Below are positions 43,228-53,736 of a DNA stretch of 64,000 bases, one piece after another (position 1 is the first letter of the stretch; the number at the start of each line of letters is the position of its first letter). This DNA is from Paramyrothecium sp. XJ0827 (lineage: Eukaryota > Ascomycota > Sordariomycetes > Hypocreales > Stachybotryaceae). The notes beneath the pieces are model-generated. The model searched no databases. It was not told the DNA's origin and worked only from the letters and a program-made list of their open reading frames with translations. A program made the translations under genes and the position numbers. The stretch spans positions 744,001 to 808,000 of the forward strand of contig JAJFPB010000008.1 in assembly GCA_020881915.1 (NCBI GenBank). The letters are read 5' to 3'.

Positions 43228-45130
43228 ATGGATCCCGAGACCGAGCCCAGCCAGGCGGAGGAGCGCCGTAACCAGCAAGTCGATAATGCCATTCGTGCGA
43301 TCCAGGAGAAGAAGCCCGTCCCCGAGATTGACTTTACTCTCCATACCATGGAAGATGGCACCCAGGTCAGCACTCTGGAGCGTGTGTGCAAAGGTGTGTA
43401 GCCTGTCGCTTCGTCGTTACCCCACCACCACCACCGGCATCATCATAGGGGGCACATGCGTAGCTCAGCGTCTCGTTCCTGATCGCTGCTCTGTTTCGTG
43501 CGACCCCGTTCATGATCGTCCTTGCAAGATTTCCCCGTTTTGTGTTCCGGAACTAATTGCAGCCTCCCAATTCCAGATGTGCAAGCGCCCGCCACCATGA
43601 AGCCGACCGACGAGCAGTTCTGGGAGGACGACACGCGACAGAAGCCCAACATCACATTCCTCAAGCAGCACTTCTATCGCGAGGGACGTCTGACCGAGGA
43701 ACAGGCCCTTTGGATCATCAGCAAGGGTACAGAGCTCCTGCGCGCGGAACCTAACCTCCTCGAGATGGATGCGCCAATCACCGTGTGCGGTGACGTCCAC
43801 GGCCAATACTATGACTTGATGAAACTCTTCGAAGTCGGTGGCGACCCCGCCGAGACCCGATATCTCTTCCTTGGTGACTACGTCGACCGCGGGTACTTCA
43901 GCATTGAGTGCGTCCTCTACCTTTGGTGCTTGAAGATTCACTACCCCAAGACTCTTTGGCTGCTGCGTGGCAATCACGAGTGTCGCCATCTGACCGACTA
44001 CTTCACCTTCAAGCTGGAGTGTAAGCACAAGTACTCAGAGGCCGTGTACGAGGCTTGCATGGATTCCTTCTGCGCCCTGCCCCTGGCTGCTGTCATGAAC
44101 AAGCAGTTCCTTTGCATCCACGGTGGTTTGAGTCCGGAGCTGCACACTCTCGACGATCTTCGAAACGTACGTTCCCTTAGTTTTCAGACAATTCCAGTTT
44201 CATTTGCTAATGTTGCCTCAGATCGATCGCTTCCGTGAGCCTCCCAACCAGGGCCTCATGTGCGATATTCTCTGGGCAGACCCTCTGGAGGACTTTGGCC
44301 AGGAAAAGACGAGCGATTATTTCTTGCATAACCACGTGCGTGGATGCTCGTACTTTTTCTCGTACCCTGCGGCCTGCAACTTCCTCGAGAAGAACAACCT
44401 ACTCTCCGTCATCCGAGCCCACGAAGCCCAGGACTCGGGATACCGAATGTACCGCAAGACTCGAACAACCGGGTTCCCTAGTGTCATGACCATCTTCTCC
44501 GCCCCTAACTACCTTGACGTCTACAACAACAAGGCCGCTGTCCTCAAGTACGAGAACAACGTCATGAACATTCGGCAGTTCAACTGCACTCCTCACCCCT
44601 ACTGGCTGCCAAACTTCATGGATGTCTTCACGTGGTCGCTGCCCTTCGTTGGTGAAAAGTTCACCGATATGCTTCTTGCTATTCTGAGCACTTGCTCCGA
44701 GGAAGAGCTCAAGGAAGAAACTCCCATGTCCACCTCTCCTTCGTCGCCGGCTTCCATTGCCTCGGAAGACCCCAACTCCATCGAGTATAAGAGGAAAGCG
44801 ATCAAGAATAAGATTCTTGCTATTGGCCGCATGTCTCGTGTTTTCCAGGTTCTTCGAGAAGAGTCTGAGCGGGTCACGGAGCTCAAGACTGCCTCTGGAG
44901 GCAGGCTTCCCGCCGGAACGCTCATGTCTGGTGCTGAGGGCATCAAGAACGCGATCCACGGCTTCGAGGACGCCAGGAAGGTCGATTTGCAGAACGAACG
45001 CCTGCCGCCCAGCCACGACGAGGTCGTCAAGCACCAAGAACAGGAGAGAACTCTGGCGCTCCAGAAAGCTGCTCACGAAGCCAATAACGACACGAAGCTG
45101 CAGCAACTAGGTCGGCGGTTGAGCATGTAA
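43228..45130 (+). CDS. cnaA: Calcineurin catalytic subunit A (PP2B)
   Basis: Three exons: 43228..43393, 43577..44166, 44222..45130, giving 554 residues. Calcium/calmodulin-dependent Ser/Thr phosphatase acting on Crz1-type factors in growth, ion stress and virulence of fungi. Metal-binding motifs [24 protein letters not shown] and the IHGGLSPE segment are intact, as is [11 protein letters not shown]. After the catalytic core come the calcineurin-B-binding helix (around [17 protein letters not shown]), the calmodulin-binding segment ([20 protein letters not shown]) and a C-terminal autoinhibitory-like region ([21 protein letters not shown]). The first intron is 183 nt, much longer than others here. 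The start has a consensus CACCATGG. Confidence 0.96.
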
Positions 45131-45940
45131 GTGAAAGACGCCCGGAACGGGGGTTGTCGTGTTGTGTCGAGCTCAGCTGATACTTATACTAGGGAACGAA
45201 AGAAGCGATAAGCCATGAAACAAAAGCTGTACAGTAATGTTGCGTGGCCTGCCCGTGGGAGGGGGGAAGGATGACCGGGATGGTGAATGATATCCAAAGA
45301 TTCTTGGCAAGGGTTTCTTAATGATCTATGACGGGGCGCGGCATCGTCGGTGGATAATCAAACCCGACACCTTCTCGACCGATGAGAGCGAGAGGGCACA
45401 AGACTTATCCACGAAGCGGTTTGAAGCTGTCAGATAGACGTTACAAGCGTTGGACACCCTCAGTCGGCAGGTGGCCCTGCTTCGCAAGAGGCAGTACTCA
45501 GCGATGCAGGTCACTAGGTGCTGCCACCAGTAAATAATGAAAATAAATGACTCGTGATTGATTTGTGTTCTCTCAACCTATTGTGTAGTGTATCCCAAAA
45601 TACCTTGATGGTTGCTGATTCTAGCAAGTCCGCTTGACCGGCGGCGTCGAGTCAAGCACAAGACCGAAACAACATTGTCGAATTCCTTCATTCATCAGTG
45701 GTGATAGACTAGGGATATTCTTGCACCGGCAGCAAGTTTGACTGCAAACTTTGCAAAACAAGAATTCGAAAACTCGTGTCGAACATTTCAACCTCAGAGT
45801 CCTCCTACTTGCTCCGACCTCCCAACGACATTGCTTCAGCCTTCCCAACTGGTAGAAGAAAGTTGATGGGTGATAGTCGTTGCCCAGAGCACCTAATTCT
45901 CCTTCTTGTGACATGGTCGATGACCAGTCTTGATCTTTCT
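45131..45940. other. Convergent intergenic region
   Basis: 810 bp between calcineurin and the unknown-function gene's 3' ends. Nothing coding recognised; AT-rich patch at about 45530-45560. Confidence 0.4.
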
Positions 45941-47023
45941 TCAGGAAATCCCCCAGAACTTCTCGATAGCCCTGGCTGTCAATGGCAGTCTCAGTGGCCT
46001 AAAGGGAATTGAGAATCTTAGCTGCTCGTCCCCTAAGTGTGGGGCATATTCTGCCATCATAGTTCGGGGTTGACAGAAACGGCTGCGTTCATGAAGCAGC
46101 TCCAGTAGACCGACCAACCTCCGCAGACCCATCTGGTTGATATCAGCGTTTTCCCATTCTCTGTGCTGCTCCCGGATGTTCAACACCCGAACGTCAAATC
46201 GACCATCCGCGTGAACAGCATCAATGTGATGCATTATTCTGCCAAACCAGAGCCTAGGCATGCACAGTGGTGGGGGGTCCTGGGTTACGTTCGCAACCAC
46301 GATTTCAGCAGCATCCTCGGGTTTGTACGTGTAACCGCCCTCTCTTACTTACAGTGTACGTGTGGCAGACCCTCTTCCCACCCAACTATGGTATAGCCTG
46401 GCGGTTCTTGAAGCCTCGGCTTCACCAGCGTCGACTCTGGCTTGAGGTATCAGTCCATGATCTGACTCGGCGTCATTGATCTGGGCATTCGCCTCGAAGC
46501 GCACGACGCAATTGAGTGACCCCAGCTTGTATTGCAAGACTCTAGTGTGGCTGCTAGTATCGGCAAGCTCGCTCGGCATGTTCGTGGTGTCTAACATGAA
46601 GCTACGCTCATGGTTGATGTAGCCAGGCCCTAGGCATTCCGCTACCATCATTTCTTGCCTCTCGACGATCAAAGTGTTGGCCACGAGATGTACAAGCAGT
46701 CGAAACGGATACAGCCCTCGCAGAAGGCAGAGGTCCAGCAGCCTCTCTAGAGTGACCCGATCGATGATAATATCGACGTCGGTGAACCGATAGTTGGGGT
46801 TCATGTGATCAAGGGCAGAAAAAACGGGTTCGAAGGGGTATTCTGGAATTTTGAAGGCATCTTGATAGAGGAAGTAGGGGCCGTAATTCTTCGATGTCTG
46901 GATATCTGTGTTAGGAGGATCCCAGATGGCAGCACCACCTGAACCCGTCAGTTGCTGTCACACCAATCGTTCCAGGGAACGGGCATATTGCTACCTACCT
47001 GGCACCACAATCTCGTTCGGCAT
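45941..47023 (-). CDS. Fungal conserved protein of unknown function
   Basis: Three exons: 46999..47023 (25 nt), 46353..46938, 45941..46253, giving 307 residues. It opens MPNEIVVPGGAAIWDPP and has the repeated family landmarks YGPYFLYQDAFKIPEYPFEP, MNPNYRFTDVDIIIDR, a VERQE-type strand, HTRVLQYKLGSLNCVVRFEA and LWFGRI. These landmarks occur in a large fungal family often labelled 'geranylgeranyl pyrophosphate synthetase' in databases; I see no DDxxD prenyl-transferase motif, so that name is unsupported. The second intron (99 nt, donor GTAAGT at 46352) is a multiple of three and contains a TAA in frame; splicing it joins TL to LWFGR. The role is unknown. It could act on nucleic acids or polymers, but nothing here shows it. 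Confidence 0.72.
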
Positions 47024-47743
47024 TGTATCGACCCAGTTGTAACTGCAGAGCAGGTCTGCTGGTCCCGTGGAGGTGACGTGATACGTCGAGGGCATCAGCT
47101 CAGAAACATGGAGTTTGATGTCTACTTCTGCCTAGGGGCTTGATTTCCACGCGAATTTCGCTCGTAACGATTTGATGTTGGCGGTCTCGCCTTCAGCATG
47201 GTCAGAGCTCCTCGATTTTCGGAGAAGGGCGAGTCGGCGGTTCGGCTTTTGTTTACCGGGGCTCTCTCCAGTTGGCTTTAGGCCCATCGTGATATTTTCA
47301 ATTGATAGGATGCAATTTGCAGAAGTATATTGGAAAATGAGTAGCCTGTTGGACAAGTAGGTACCTTATTTGTGTTGCTCATTTGTGTATTGGAAAGAAG
47401 AAGAGGCAGACAGTAGCCTCTAAGGTAGGCTCAAAGGTGTTGAACTGTACCCTCTCGGTAACTGCCGATGTCTTCCTGCCTACCTTACCTTATCTACCAT
47501 CAACGACTTCTTCAAACTTCCTTCTAATAGCAATTCCCGCGTTGTGCCACATACGGTCAGAAGTCCCTAACTGCCAATCCACCCAGAGACTACCCTGAGG
47601 CATGTTTCCAGTGACTCGACGCACGGAAAGGAAGCGCTGAGCATTGCTTTTTTTGCGTACGACGTGACTTCGAATTATTCCATTTGAACTGTATCATGGA
47701 CCTTGGGACATTCATAAACCCAGCTTCCTCTATCTCCAAGGCA
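47024..47743. other. Intergenic region
   Basis: 720 bp between the unknown-function gene start and the PAC3 gene stop (both minus strand). Holds the promoter of the former. Nothing else recognised. Confidence 0.4.
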
Positions 47744-48252
47744 CTAGAACACAGAGCGCGCCAGGTCCATCAAGTCAAAGAATGCTTCACGGTTGGTGTC
47801 CGTCGTGACCAGCCCGAGACCCAGAACTAGCGTCCTCCTATCGTCCGGCGACCTCAGGGAGATATGGCTAGCAATCTGTGCTGCAAAAAGTTGGCCGAAT
47901 GTTTCACGTTCCTCGCCCCCAGCTCCGAGCAGTGTTTTAGGCGTCAAATGAGTTGAAGGCAGCAACCCATGGCTTGATGTAGGCAGTGTCATCTCGACTA
48001 TTCCTGCGGAAGAGCCTGTCAATGGTACTTGAACCTTTTCAAAGTTAGTCAAGCTTCCAAAGATAATGTCTAGTGATTACTGACCCATTGCGACAATCGC
48101 CCTTCCTGTGTGACGGTCATCAAGATTTTGTCTGAGAAACTTAGTGTGTTCACCTCGGTGGGAACGCCGCTGACTAGACCAGATGACTGTCTGCTCGGGA
48201 CAGGAAAAGCATCATCCCGTATGTCACTGCTGTTTGGGGTGATGGCACTCAT
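47744..48252 (-). CDS. Proteasome assembly chaperone 3-like protein
   Basis: Two exons: 48085..48252 and 47744..48034, giving 152 residues; the 50-nt intron has branch site GACTAAC. PAC3 (Psmg3; yeast counterpart Irc25/Dmp2) forms a heterodimer with PAC4 that helps assemble the proteasome alpha ring. The match is in GVPTEVNTLSFSDKILMTVTQEGRLSQWV (split by the intron), then VQVPL and the central LTPKTLLGAGGEERETFGQLFAAQIA, ending in the strand RTLVLGLGL. The core aligns with animal PSMG3 in length and order. Both parts sit in the small alpha/beta fold of this family. Divergent from ECM16. Confidence 0.82.
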
Positions 48253-48558
48253 CTTGAAGTAGTAGGCCCCGTGTTGAGCAGTGTGAAGCCTGAAACAGCC
48301 AAGGCGTATATGGTCATGTCCAGGGTAGCTTGCGTTGGTGGGTGCTTATCGGTTGCGAACCGTTGCAGTAAAGGCTTTATCGCCCCGCACTAATCTAGAT
48401 TAGGATGAAGATTTTGGCGGTCGCTAGCGGCAAAATCATTCTATTCCCAAAATTTCGCTTCTATCTGCCCATTGTGTTAGTGGCCAAGCAAAAGCGTGCA
48501 TCTTACAGCTCAAGTGCTGTTATGATGTCCTGAAAAAAGCTTCGACTCGCCCGTGAAA
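48253..48558. promoter_or_regulatory. Shared PAC3/ECM16 divergent promoter
   Basis: 306 bp between the two starts. It contains the double palindrome listed below and, on the ECM16 side, a three-codon upstream ORF (ATG at 48522, stop at 48531-48533), 25 nt before the ECM16 ATG. Confidence 0.5.
48390..48437. promoter_or_regulatory. Two adjacent inverted repeats
   Basis: 48390-48403 is a perfect 14-bp palindrome, CTAATCTAGATTAG. Six bases on, 48410-48437 has 7-bp arms GATTTTG and CAAAATC around a 14-bp GC-rich centre, so TTTTGGCGG appears facing CGGCAAAA, resembling E2F/MBF-like sites. Binding is inferred. Confidence 0.5.
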
Positions 48559-51500
48559 ATGGCAAAGTTTGTACCGAGGCAGAGGAAGCACAAAGTCCTC
48601 GCCCGTGAGCGGGCGAAGGAGAATGCCCGCCATGAAGTTGAAGATACCAACCAAGACATCCTGCCTGCTCAGAAACAGGACTTGGAGGAGAAGAAGGCGC
48701 GTATGAAGGAGGAACTCAAACAAGAAGGAACCAAGGTCAGCGGAAAGAAGGCCAAACGCCTGGAGAAGTACATCGACAACAAGCTTCGCAAGGATGAGAA
48801 TCGAGAGCTGCTCGCCAAGCTCGCAGCAAGGAAAATCGACACAAGCTTGTTCAAGAGTAGTAGGTCCCTTGGGCAGGGTCACGAAACGAAGAAGCAAGCA
48901 ATCAGTCGCGCCTGGAGGGAGCGAGAGGCTGGCATTGGTGAAGAATCCTCACACAATGAATTGCTCTTTCAGAAACGCAAAGTTCAGGATCATGCCCCCT
49001 CGGACGATGACGATGGAAGCGAGAGCGACGAAGAGGATGTGCACGCCAAAACTACTACAAAGTCTGACGTTGTGTCGTCTAAGGCTCCGGAAACCGAGGC
49101 GGATGTCGCACAGGACGCAGGTGTCAAGCCCGCAGGATCGTCGATGTTTGGATCTGGAAACTTTGGCAGTGGCTTGAAACGACCACTGGAAGTGGACGAC
49201 GATGGCCGTCCTGTAATCCAGAAGAGACAGAAGCGAGGTGGTGTCAAGTCCAAGGTGGTCATTACCGAGGTTGGTACCTCTGTTCCAGAAGCCTCTGAGC
49301 ACGAGGAATGGGATGGGTTCGAGAGCGATGATGAAGAGCCAAGTCGTAAAAGCATCTTAAAAGCAGCTATAAAGATGCTGAACGATGACGAGAATGGCGC
49401 AAGCGATCAAGAGGAGTCAGACTCCGTCGAAGGCTCGACAGATGTTTCCGAACCGGACGCCGATGAAGATGGCGAGGAGGAGGAGGACGACGATGACGAA
49501 GATGGGGAGGAAGACGGCGACAGTGATGAAGATGATGACGAGACAACCGACGAGGATGAGGAAGCTGGCAGTGGACAAAGGTCGTCCGCTTTCAAAGCTT
49601 GGGCACTCCAACAGCGCAACGAAGCTCTTGGCTACGAGCCCACAAATAATGCCTCTGGGATCCTCGATATTCCTAGGCCGGAGAACTTTACTCCCAGAGC
49701 CCCAGAGCAGGAGCCTCTACCTGCAGAACTTCAGCCGACGAAGAACGTTGCCAGAAAAGCATTTAGTGTTACCGTCGTCAGAACGCCAGAAGTGCAGGAG
49801 TCGCGGCTCAAGCTTCCAGTCGTTTCGGAGGAGCAACGGCTCATGGAAGCTATTCACGACAACGACATTGTCGTCATCTGCGGTTCTACTGGTTCTGGAA
49901 AGACGACACAGATTCCGCAGTTCCTCTATGAAGCGGGATACGGATCTCCAGGCTCCCCGACACCCGGCTTGGTGGGCATTACGCAGCCGCGACGAGTTGC
50001 TGCTGTCAGTATGTCTAGGCGCGTTGCTGATGAGTTGGGTGACCACTCGGAAGTTGTGGCATACCAAATCCGTTTTGAAGGCACCGTCGGCTCCAAAACT
50101 GCCATCAAGTTCATGACTGATGGTGTCTTGCTGCGAGAAGTTGCTCAGGATCTGGCCTTGCGAAAATATTCAGCCATCATTATCGATGAAGCTCACGAAA
50201 GGAGCGTTAACACAGACATCTTGATCGGAATGCTCAGTCGAGTCATCAAGTTGCGGACAGAGCTTGCACAAGAAGACCCATCCATCAAACCCCTTAAACT
50301 CATCATCATGTCTGCTACCCTGCGAATCGAAGATCTCACCATGAACCCAACACTCTTCTCAACGCCGCCACCTGTTCTCGAAGTCGAAGGACGGCAACAT
50401 CCAGTCACGATGCATTTTTCGAGACGCACGCAGCACGACTATATCGAGGAAGCCTTCCTAAAAATCAGCCGTGGACACCGGAAGCTGCCGCCAGGCGGCT
50501 GCTTAGTCTTCCTCACTGGCCGTAACGAGATCATTCAACTAAGCAAGCGTCTCAAGGCTGCATTTGGGGGCCTCAGGTCAGCAGATGGACCCAAGGTACA
50601 AATCTCAGCCAATGATGCCCCAGTAGAGGTCGAAGACATTGAGTTCGGCGATGTGGATGACGCTGCCGAGGATGACATATCTGGCTTGCCATCAGATGAC
50701 GAAGGAGAGGATGACGAAGACGAGTTTCAGATCGAAGAGGACCAACAGTCTGCTCCTCTCAAGATGCAAATCCTCCCCTTATACTCTCTGCTGCCTACAA
50801 GAGAACAATTGCGGGTCTTCGAAGAACCACCAGAAGGCACCCGACAAATCATTCTAGCAACCAACGTTGCCGAAACTAGTTTGACGATTCCCGGAACACG
50901 ATTTGTGTTTGACTGTGGCCGCTCCAAGGAACGACGATATGATCGTGTTAGTGGCGTCCAAAGCTACGAGATTGGTTGGATCAGCAAAGCCAGCGCCAGC
51001 CAACGAGCTGGTCGTGCTGGAAGAACGGGACCTGGTCACTGCTACAGGCTGTATTCTTCCGCGGTTTATGAGCGAGATTTCCCCGAATTTGGCGAACCCG
51101 AACTACTACGAATGCCAATCGAAGGTGTTGTGTTGCAGCTCAAGGCCATGAACTTGCAGCACGTCGTCAACTTCCCCTTCCCTACACCACCAGACCGACA
51201 GAGCTTGGCCAAGGCCGAGAAGCTTCTCACGTACCTCTCAGCCCTTTCACCGGCTGGCCAGGTCACCCAGGTCGGCACAACAATGTCTATTTTCCCGTTG
51301 TCACCTAGGTTCTCTCGTATCCTCTTGGTGGGACATCTGCACGACTGCTTGCCGTACACCATTGCCCTTGTAGCAGCTCTGTCGGCAGCAGAAGTGTTCC
51401 TACCCGAGGCTCAAGCCATCCCGGCCCTGGCGGCAAAGGACGACACTGCAATCCGAACAACAGCCGACGTCCTGGCCGAGGATCGACAAGCAAACATTCG

Positions 51501-52305
51501 CCGGGTTTTCAATGAAGTCCACAAGAACTTTTGCTTCTTAGATGACCGCTCTGATGCGATCAAGCTGCTGCAGGTTGTTGGTGAATTTGCTCACGAACCC
51601 ACGGAGGCCTGGTGTGAGAGCCATTTCGTCCGCTTCAAGGTCCTGAAAGAGGTTCAACAACTGCGGAAGCAAATCACTGAGCTGCTCCGGACAAACATCC
51701 CCGCCTTCGCAAACCTCAAGTACCAGGATAAACTAAACCCCCCAACGCCGAAGCAGGTCAGTGCCCTGAAACAGATGATGTCTGCCGGCTTCATCGACCA
51801 GGTCGCTATCCGAGCAGACCTCGCACCGATACCACCCGAGCAGCACAGGAAGCCTCGCCGGGCGATCGACGTCCCATATATTCCGCTCATACCGCTGCAA
51901 ACTGGCCCTGGGGATGACAGTGATCGCTTGGTATACATCCACCCTACCTCTCCAATGGCGCATCTCAGTATACAAGAGTGCCCAGAATATATTGTCTATG
52001 CATATTTGCAGAGGGCAACACCCTCCGGGCTCGATCTAGAGAAGAAGCCTAAGACCCGCATGCACTCGCTGACAGATGTTACGGGTGGTCAGCTTGCCGG
52101 ACTTGCTAAGGGAACCCCCCTGATATCGTACGGCAAGCCTATCAAGGAGGTCAAGGGACAGACTGCTTCCGATGGAGGGACCACGCGAGAGTGTTGGGTG
52201 GTGCCATACCTCAGAGCAGAGAGTACAGGAGGCCAAGGATGGCCGTTGCCCGCGAAAAAGGTGAAGCAAAGAAAGGTTGCTGGAAAGGGCTGGGTTGTAG
52301 AGTAG
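48559..52305 (+). CDS. ECM16: DEAH-box RNA helicase Ecm16/Dhr1 (DHX37)
   Basis: Single exon, 1248 residues from the ATG (MAKFVPRQRK). Dhr1 is a nucleolar helicase that removes U3 snoRNA from pre-18S rRNA in the small-subunit processome. Motifs in order: GSTGSGKTTQIP (motif I, about residue 444), TQPRRVAA (Ia), DEAH in IIDEAHERS (II, about 544), SATLR (III), FLTGRNE (IV), TNVAETSLTIPG (V) and QRAGRAGRTGPG (VI). The DEAH C-terminal HA2 and OB-fold regions follow (GVVLQLKAMNL, WVVPYLRAES). The N-terminal 390 residues are charged and low complexity with a long Asp/Glu run. The helicase core has acidic inserts after motif IV (residues about 690-730). It is the largest intron-free gene here. Confidence 0.96.
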   Translation: MAKFVPRQRKHKVLARERAKENARHEVEDTNQDILPAQKQDLEEKKARMKEELKQEGTKVSGKKAKRLEKYIDNKLRKDENRELLAKLAARKIDTSLFKSSRSLGQGHETKKQAISRAWREREAGIGEESSHNELLFQKRKVQDHAPSDDDDGSESDEEDVHAKTTTKSDVVSSKAPETEADVAQDAGVKPAGSSMFGSGNFGSGLKRPLEVDDDGRPVIQKRQKRGGVKSKVVITEVGTSVPEASEHEEWDGFESDDEEPSRKSILKAAIKMLNDDENGASDQEESDSVEGSTDVSEPDADEDGEEEEDDDDEDGEEDGDSDEDDDETTDEDEEAGSGQRSSAFKAWALQQRNEALGYEPTNNASGILDIPRPENFTPRAPEQEPLPAELQPTKNVARKAFSVTVVRTPEVQESRLKLPVVSEEQRLMEAIHDNDIVVICGSTGSGKTTQIPQFLYEAGYGSPGSPTPGLVGITQPRRVAAVSMSRRVADELGDHSEVVAYQIRFEGTVGSKTAIKFMTDGVLLREVAQDLALRKYSAIIIDEAHERSVNTDILIGMLSRVIKLRTELAQEDPSIKPLKLIIMSATLRIEDLTMNPTLFSTPPPVLEVEGRQHPVTMHFSRRTQHDYIEEAFLKISRGHRKLPPGGCLVFLTGRNEIIQLSKRLKAAFGGLRSADGPKVQISANDAPVEVEDIEFGDVDDAAEDDISGLPSDDEGEDDEDEFQIEEDQQSAPLKMQILPLYSLLPTREQLRVFEEPPEGTRQIILATNVAETSLTIPGTRFVFDCGRSKERRYDRVSGVQSYEIGWISKASASQRAGRAGRTGPGHCYRLYSSAVYERDFPEFGEPELLRMPIEGVVLQLKAMNLQHVVNFPFPTPPDRQSLAKAEKLLTYLSALSPAGQVTQVGTTMSIFPLSPRFSRILLVGHLHDCLPYTIALVAALSAAEVFLPEAQAIPALAAKDDTAIRTTADVLAEDRQANIRRVFNEVHKNFCFLDDRSDAIKLLQVVGEFAHEPTEAWCESHFVRFKVLKEVQQLRKQITELLRTNIPAFANLKYQDKLNPPTPKQVSALKQMMSAGFIDQVAIRADLAPIPPEQHRKPRRAIDVPYIPLIPLQTGPGDDSDRLVYIHPTSPMAHLSIQECPEYIVYAYLQRATPSGLDLEKKPKTRMHSLTDVTGGQLAGLAKGTPLISYGKPIKEVKGQTASDGGTTRECWVVPYLRAESTGGQGWPLPAKKVKQRKVAGKGWVVE

Positions 52306-52724
52306 AATGGGAACGCAGCTACAATTCTTTTGGCGTAAGGCGTTGTATATTCGAGACTCAATCGGGCATATTTGGGATTGAGATCAAAAGTTTTAGAGCC
52401 CTCAAAATTCAGAACGAAGGTGCGAATCACCTCGCAATGGTTGACATTTATGTGATTCGTGTTCTAATCTCAGAAATGCTGGTGATTTCGCCTAGGCTTC
52501 GATAACTACGCGCATCTCTGCTGGTCATGCTTCACATGTAAGAGACCTGCCCCTTATTTGGTCTTTGTCCCAGCAATGGTCAAACACTTTGATATGCATA
52601 TCCGCACGGGGACGTAGATCATGATCTCATTTTAGAATAAGCTGAAGATTGGGTATCAAGGTCATTTCATCTTCCTACACTTTCAAAACGCCGTTGCCTC
52701 GGGTCCTCTGACAGTCCACCCACC
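52306..52724. other. Convergent intergenic region
   Basis: 419 bp between ECM16 and MED6 3' ends. Nothing specific seen. Confidence 0.4.
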
Positions 52725-53736
52725 TCAAGAAGCGCCAGGGGTAGCCCCTGGGGTAGCAGCGGGTGTAGCCGTGCCCATCCTGCTCTTCCTCCTCTTGGGC
52801 TTTGGCATGGTGGCAGACTTGGGCGTCTTCTCCGATCCCGCGTCCTTCTTATCGTCTAGTTTTGTGTTGATGGTTGGTCCATTCATGGCACCGATGGCGG
52901 GCTGTTGCGCGGGCTGAGAGGGCGGCAGCACGGGCTTCCTACCTGTGGACGACAGGTGGAATTCGCCTGGCCGGCCGGTGATGGGGTTTTCGTCGATGAA
53001 TTCTCCACCGTGCCGCATGTGTATCAAGAACGCTTCCTCCGCTGCGCGCTCCAGGGACAGCTCCTCAATCTTGGGTGCCGTAGGCGTAGCTTTAGGCAAG
53101 GCGTCGGGCATCGGCGTACTAGGCTTGGTGTCCTGAGCCTTCGACTTGGCGGCGGGTTGGTTTGCGGGAAGTTGGTAGACATGGCCTGTTGATGGTCGCC
53201 AATTCCGTGCGCTTTCTGCGGCTGGCAGCGCTTTCGCTATGGCGGAGGATATGGTCATCTGCGAAGATTAGCGACAATTGGTAGGAGTGAGGGATAGCAC
53301 ATACAATTCTCGATATAAGTATGTCAGCCATAGTGGGCGCCATGTAGATATTCTCGCCCACGACAAAGTACGAGGCATGGATAGTGATCTCGTCGTCTTC
53401 CTGGTATCTCTTGCGCCTCGTTTGCTTTCGGATGATCCACACGCCTGTTCCCATGCCTGGTCCCGTCTCCGCAGGCTCCTCTCCCACCATGAACTCCAAG
53501 CCTGACATGGTCTTTAGCCGGCCCTCGAATGCTTCCCGGGTCTGAATGTAGTGGTACATGGACATGTTGTTCATGGCCTGGTTCATGATGACGGCGTTGT
53601 TGGAAGTGCGCTCGAAGAAGGGCGACTCGGCAAAGTAGAACAGGATGGTGTTGGAATGGAGGCCGCCCATGTTGGCGAGGATCGGGGGCGACCTCCATTG
53701 AATCTCGTCCAGTGGAGGATCGTTCGGGTTGGCCAT
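52725..53736 (-). CDS. MED6: Mediator complex subunit 6
   Basis: Two exons: 53305..53736 and 52725..53258, giving 321 residues; the 46-nt intron is the shortest clear one in the window. Med6 is a head-module subunit of Mediator and contacts RNA polymerase II. The conserved N-terminal domain reads EIQWRSPPIL, then YFAESPFFERTSNN, MNMSMYHYI-type segment and FEGRLKTMSGLEFMV, with TGVWIIRKQ and ASYFVVGENIYMAPTMADIL. The C-terminal half is a linker with a basic end (PKPKRRKSRMG). The long open frame continues upstream to 53949, but MANPNDPPLDE is the expected Med6 start. Divergent from the MMTAG gene. Confidence 0.92.

Noticed and set aside
46254..46352. TAA in the unknown-function gene as evidence of a pseudogene
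   Set aside because: A perfect GTAAGT donor and an in-frame acceptor remove it and restore a family landmark, so an intron explains it.
45941..47023. Calling this gene a geranylgeranyl pyrophosphate synthase
   Set aside because: No DDxxD aspartate-rich motifs are present; the label in this family is unsupported.
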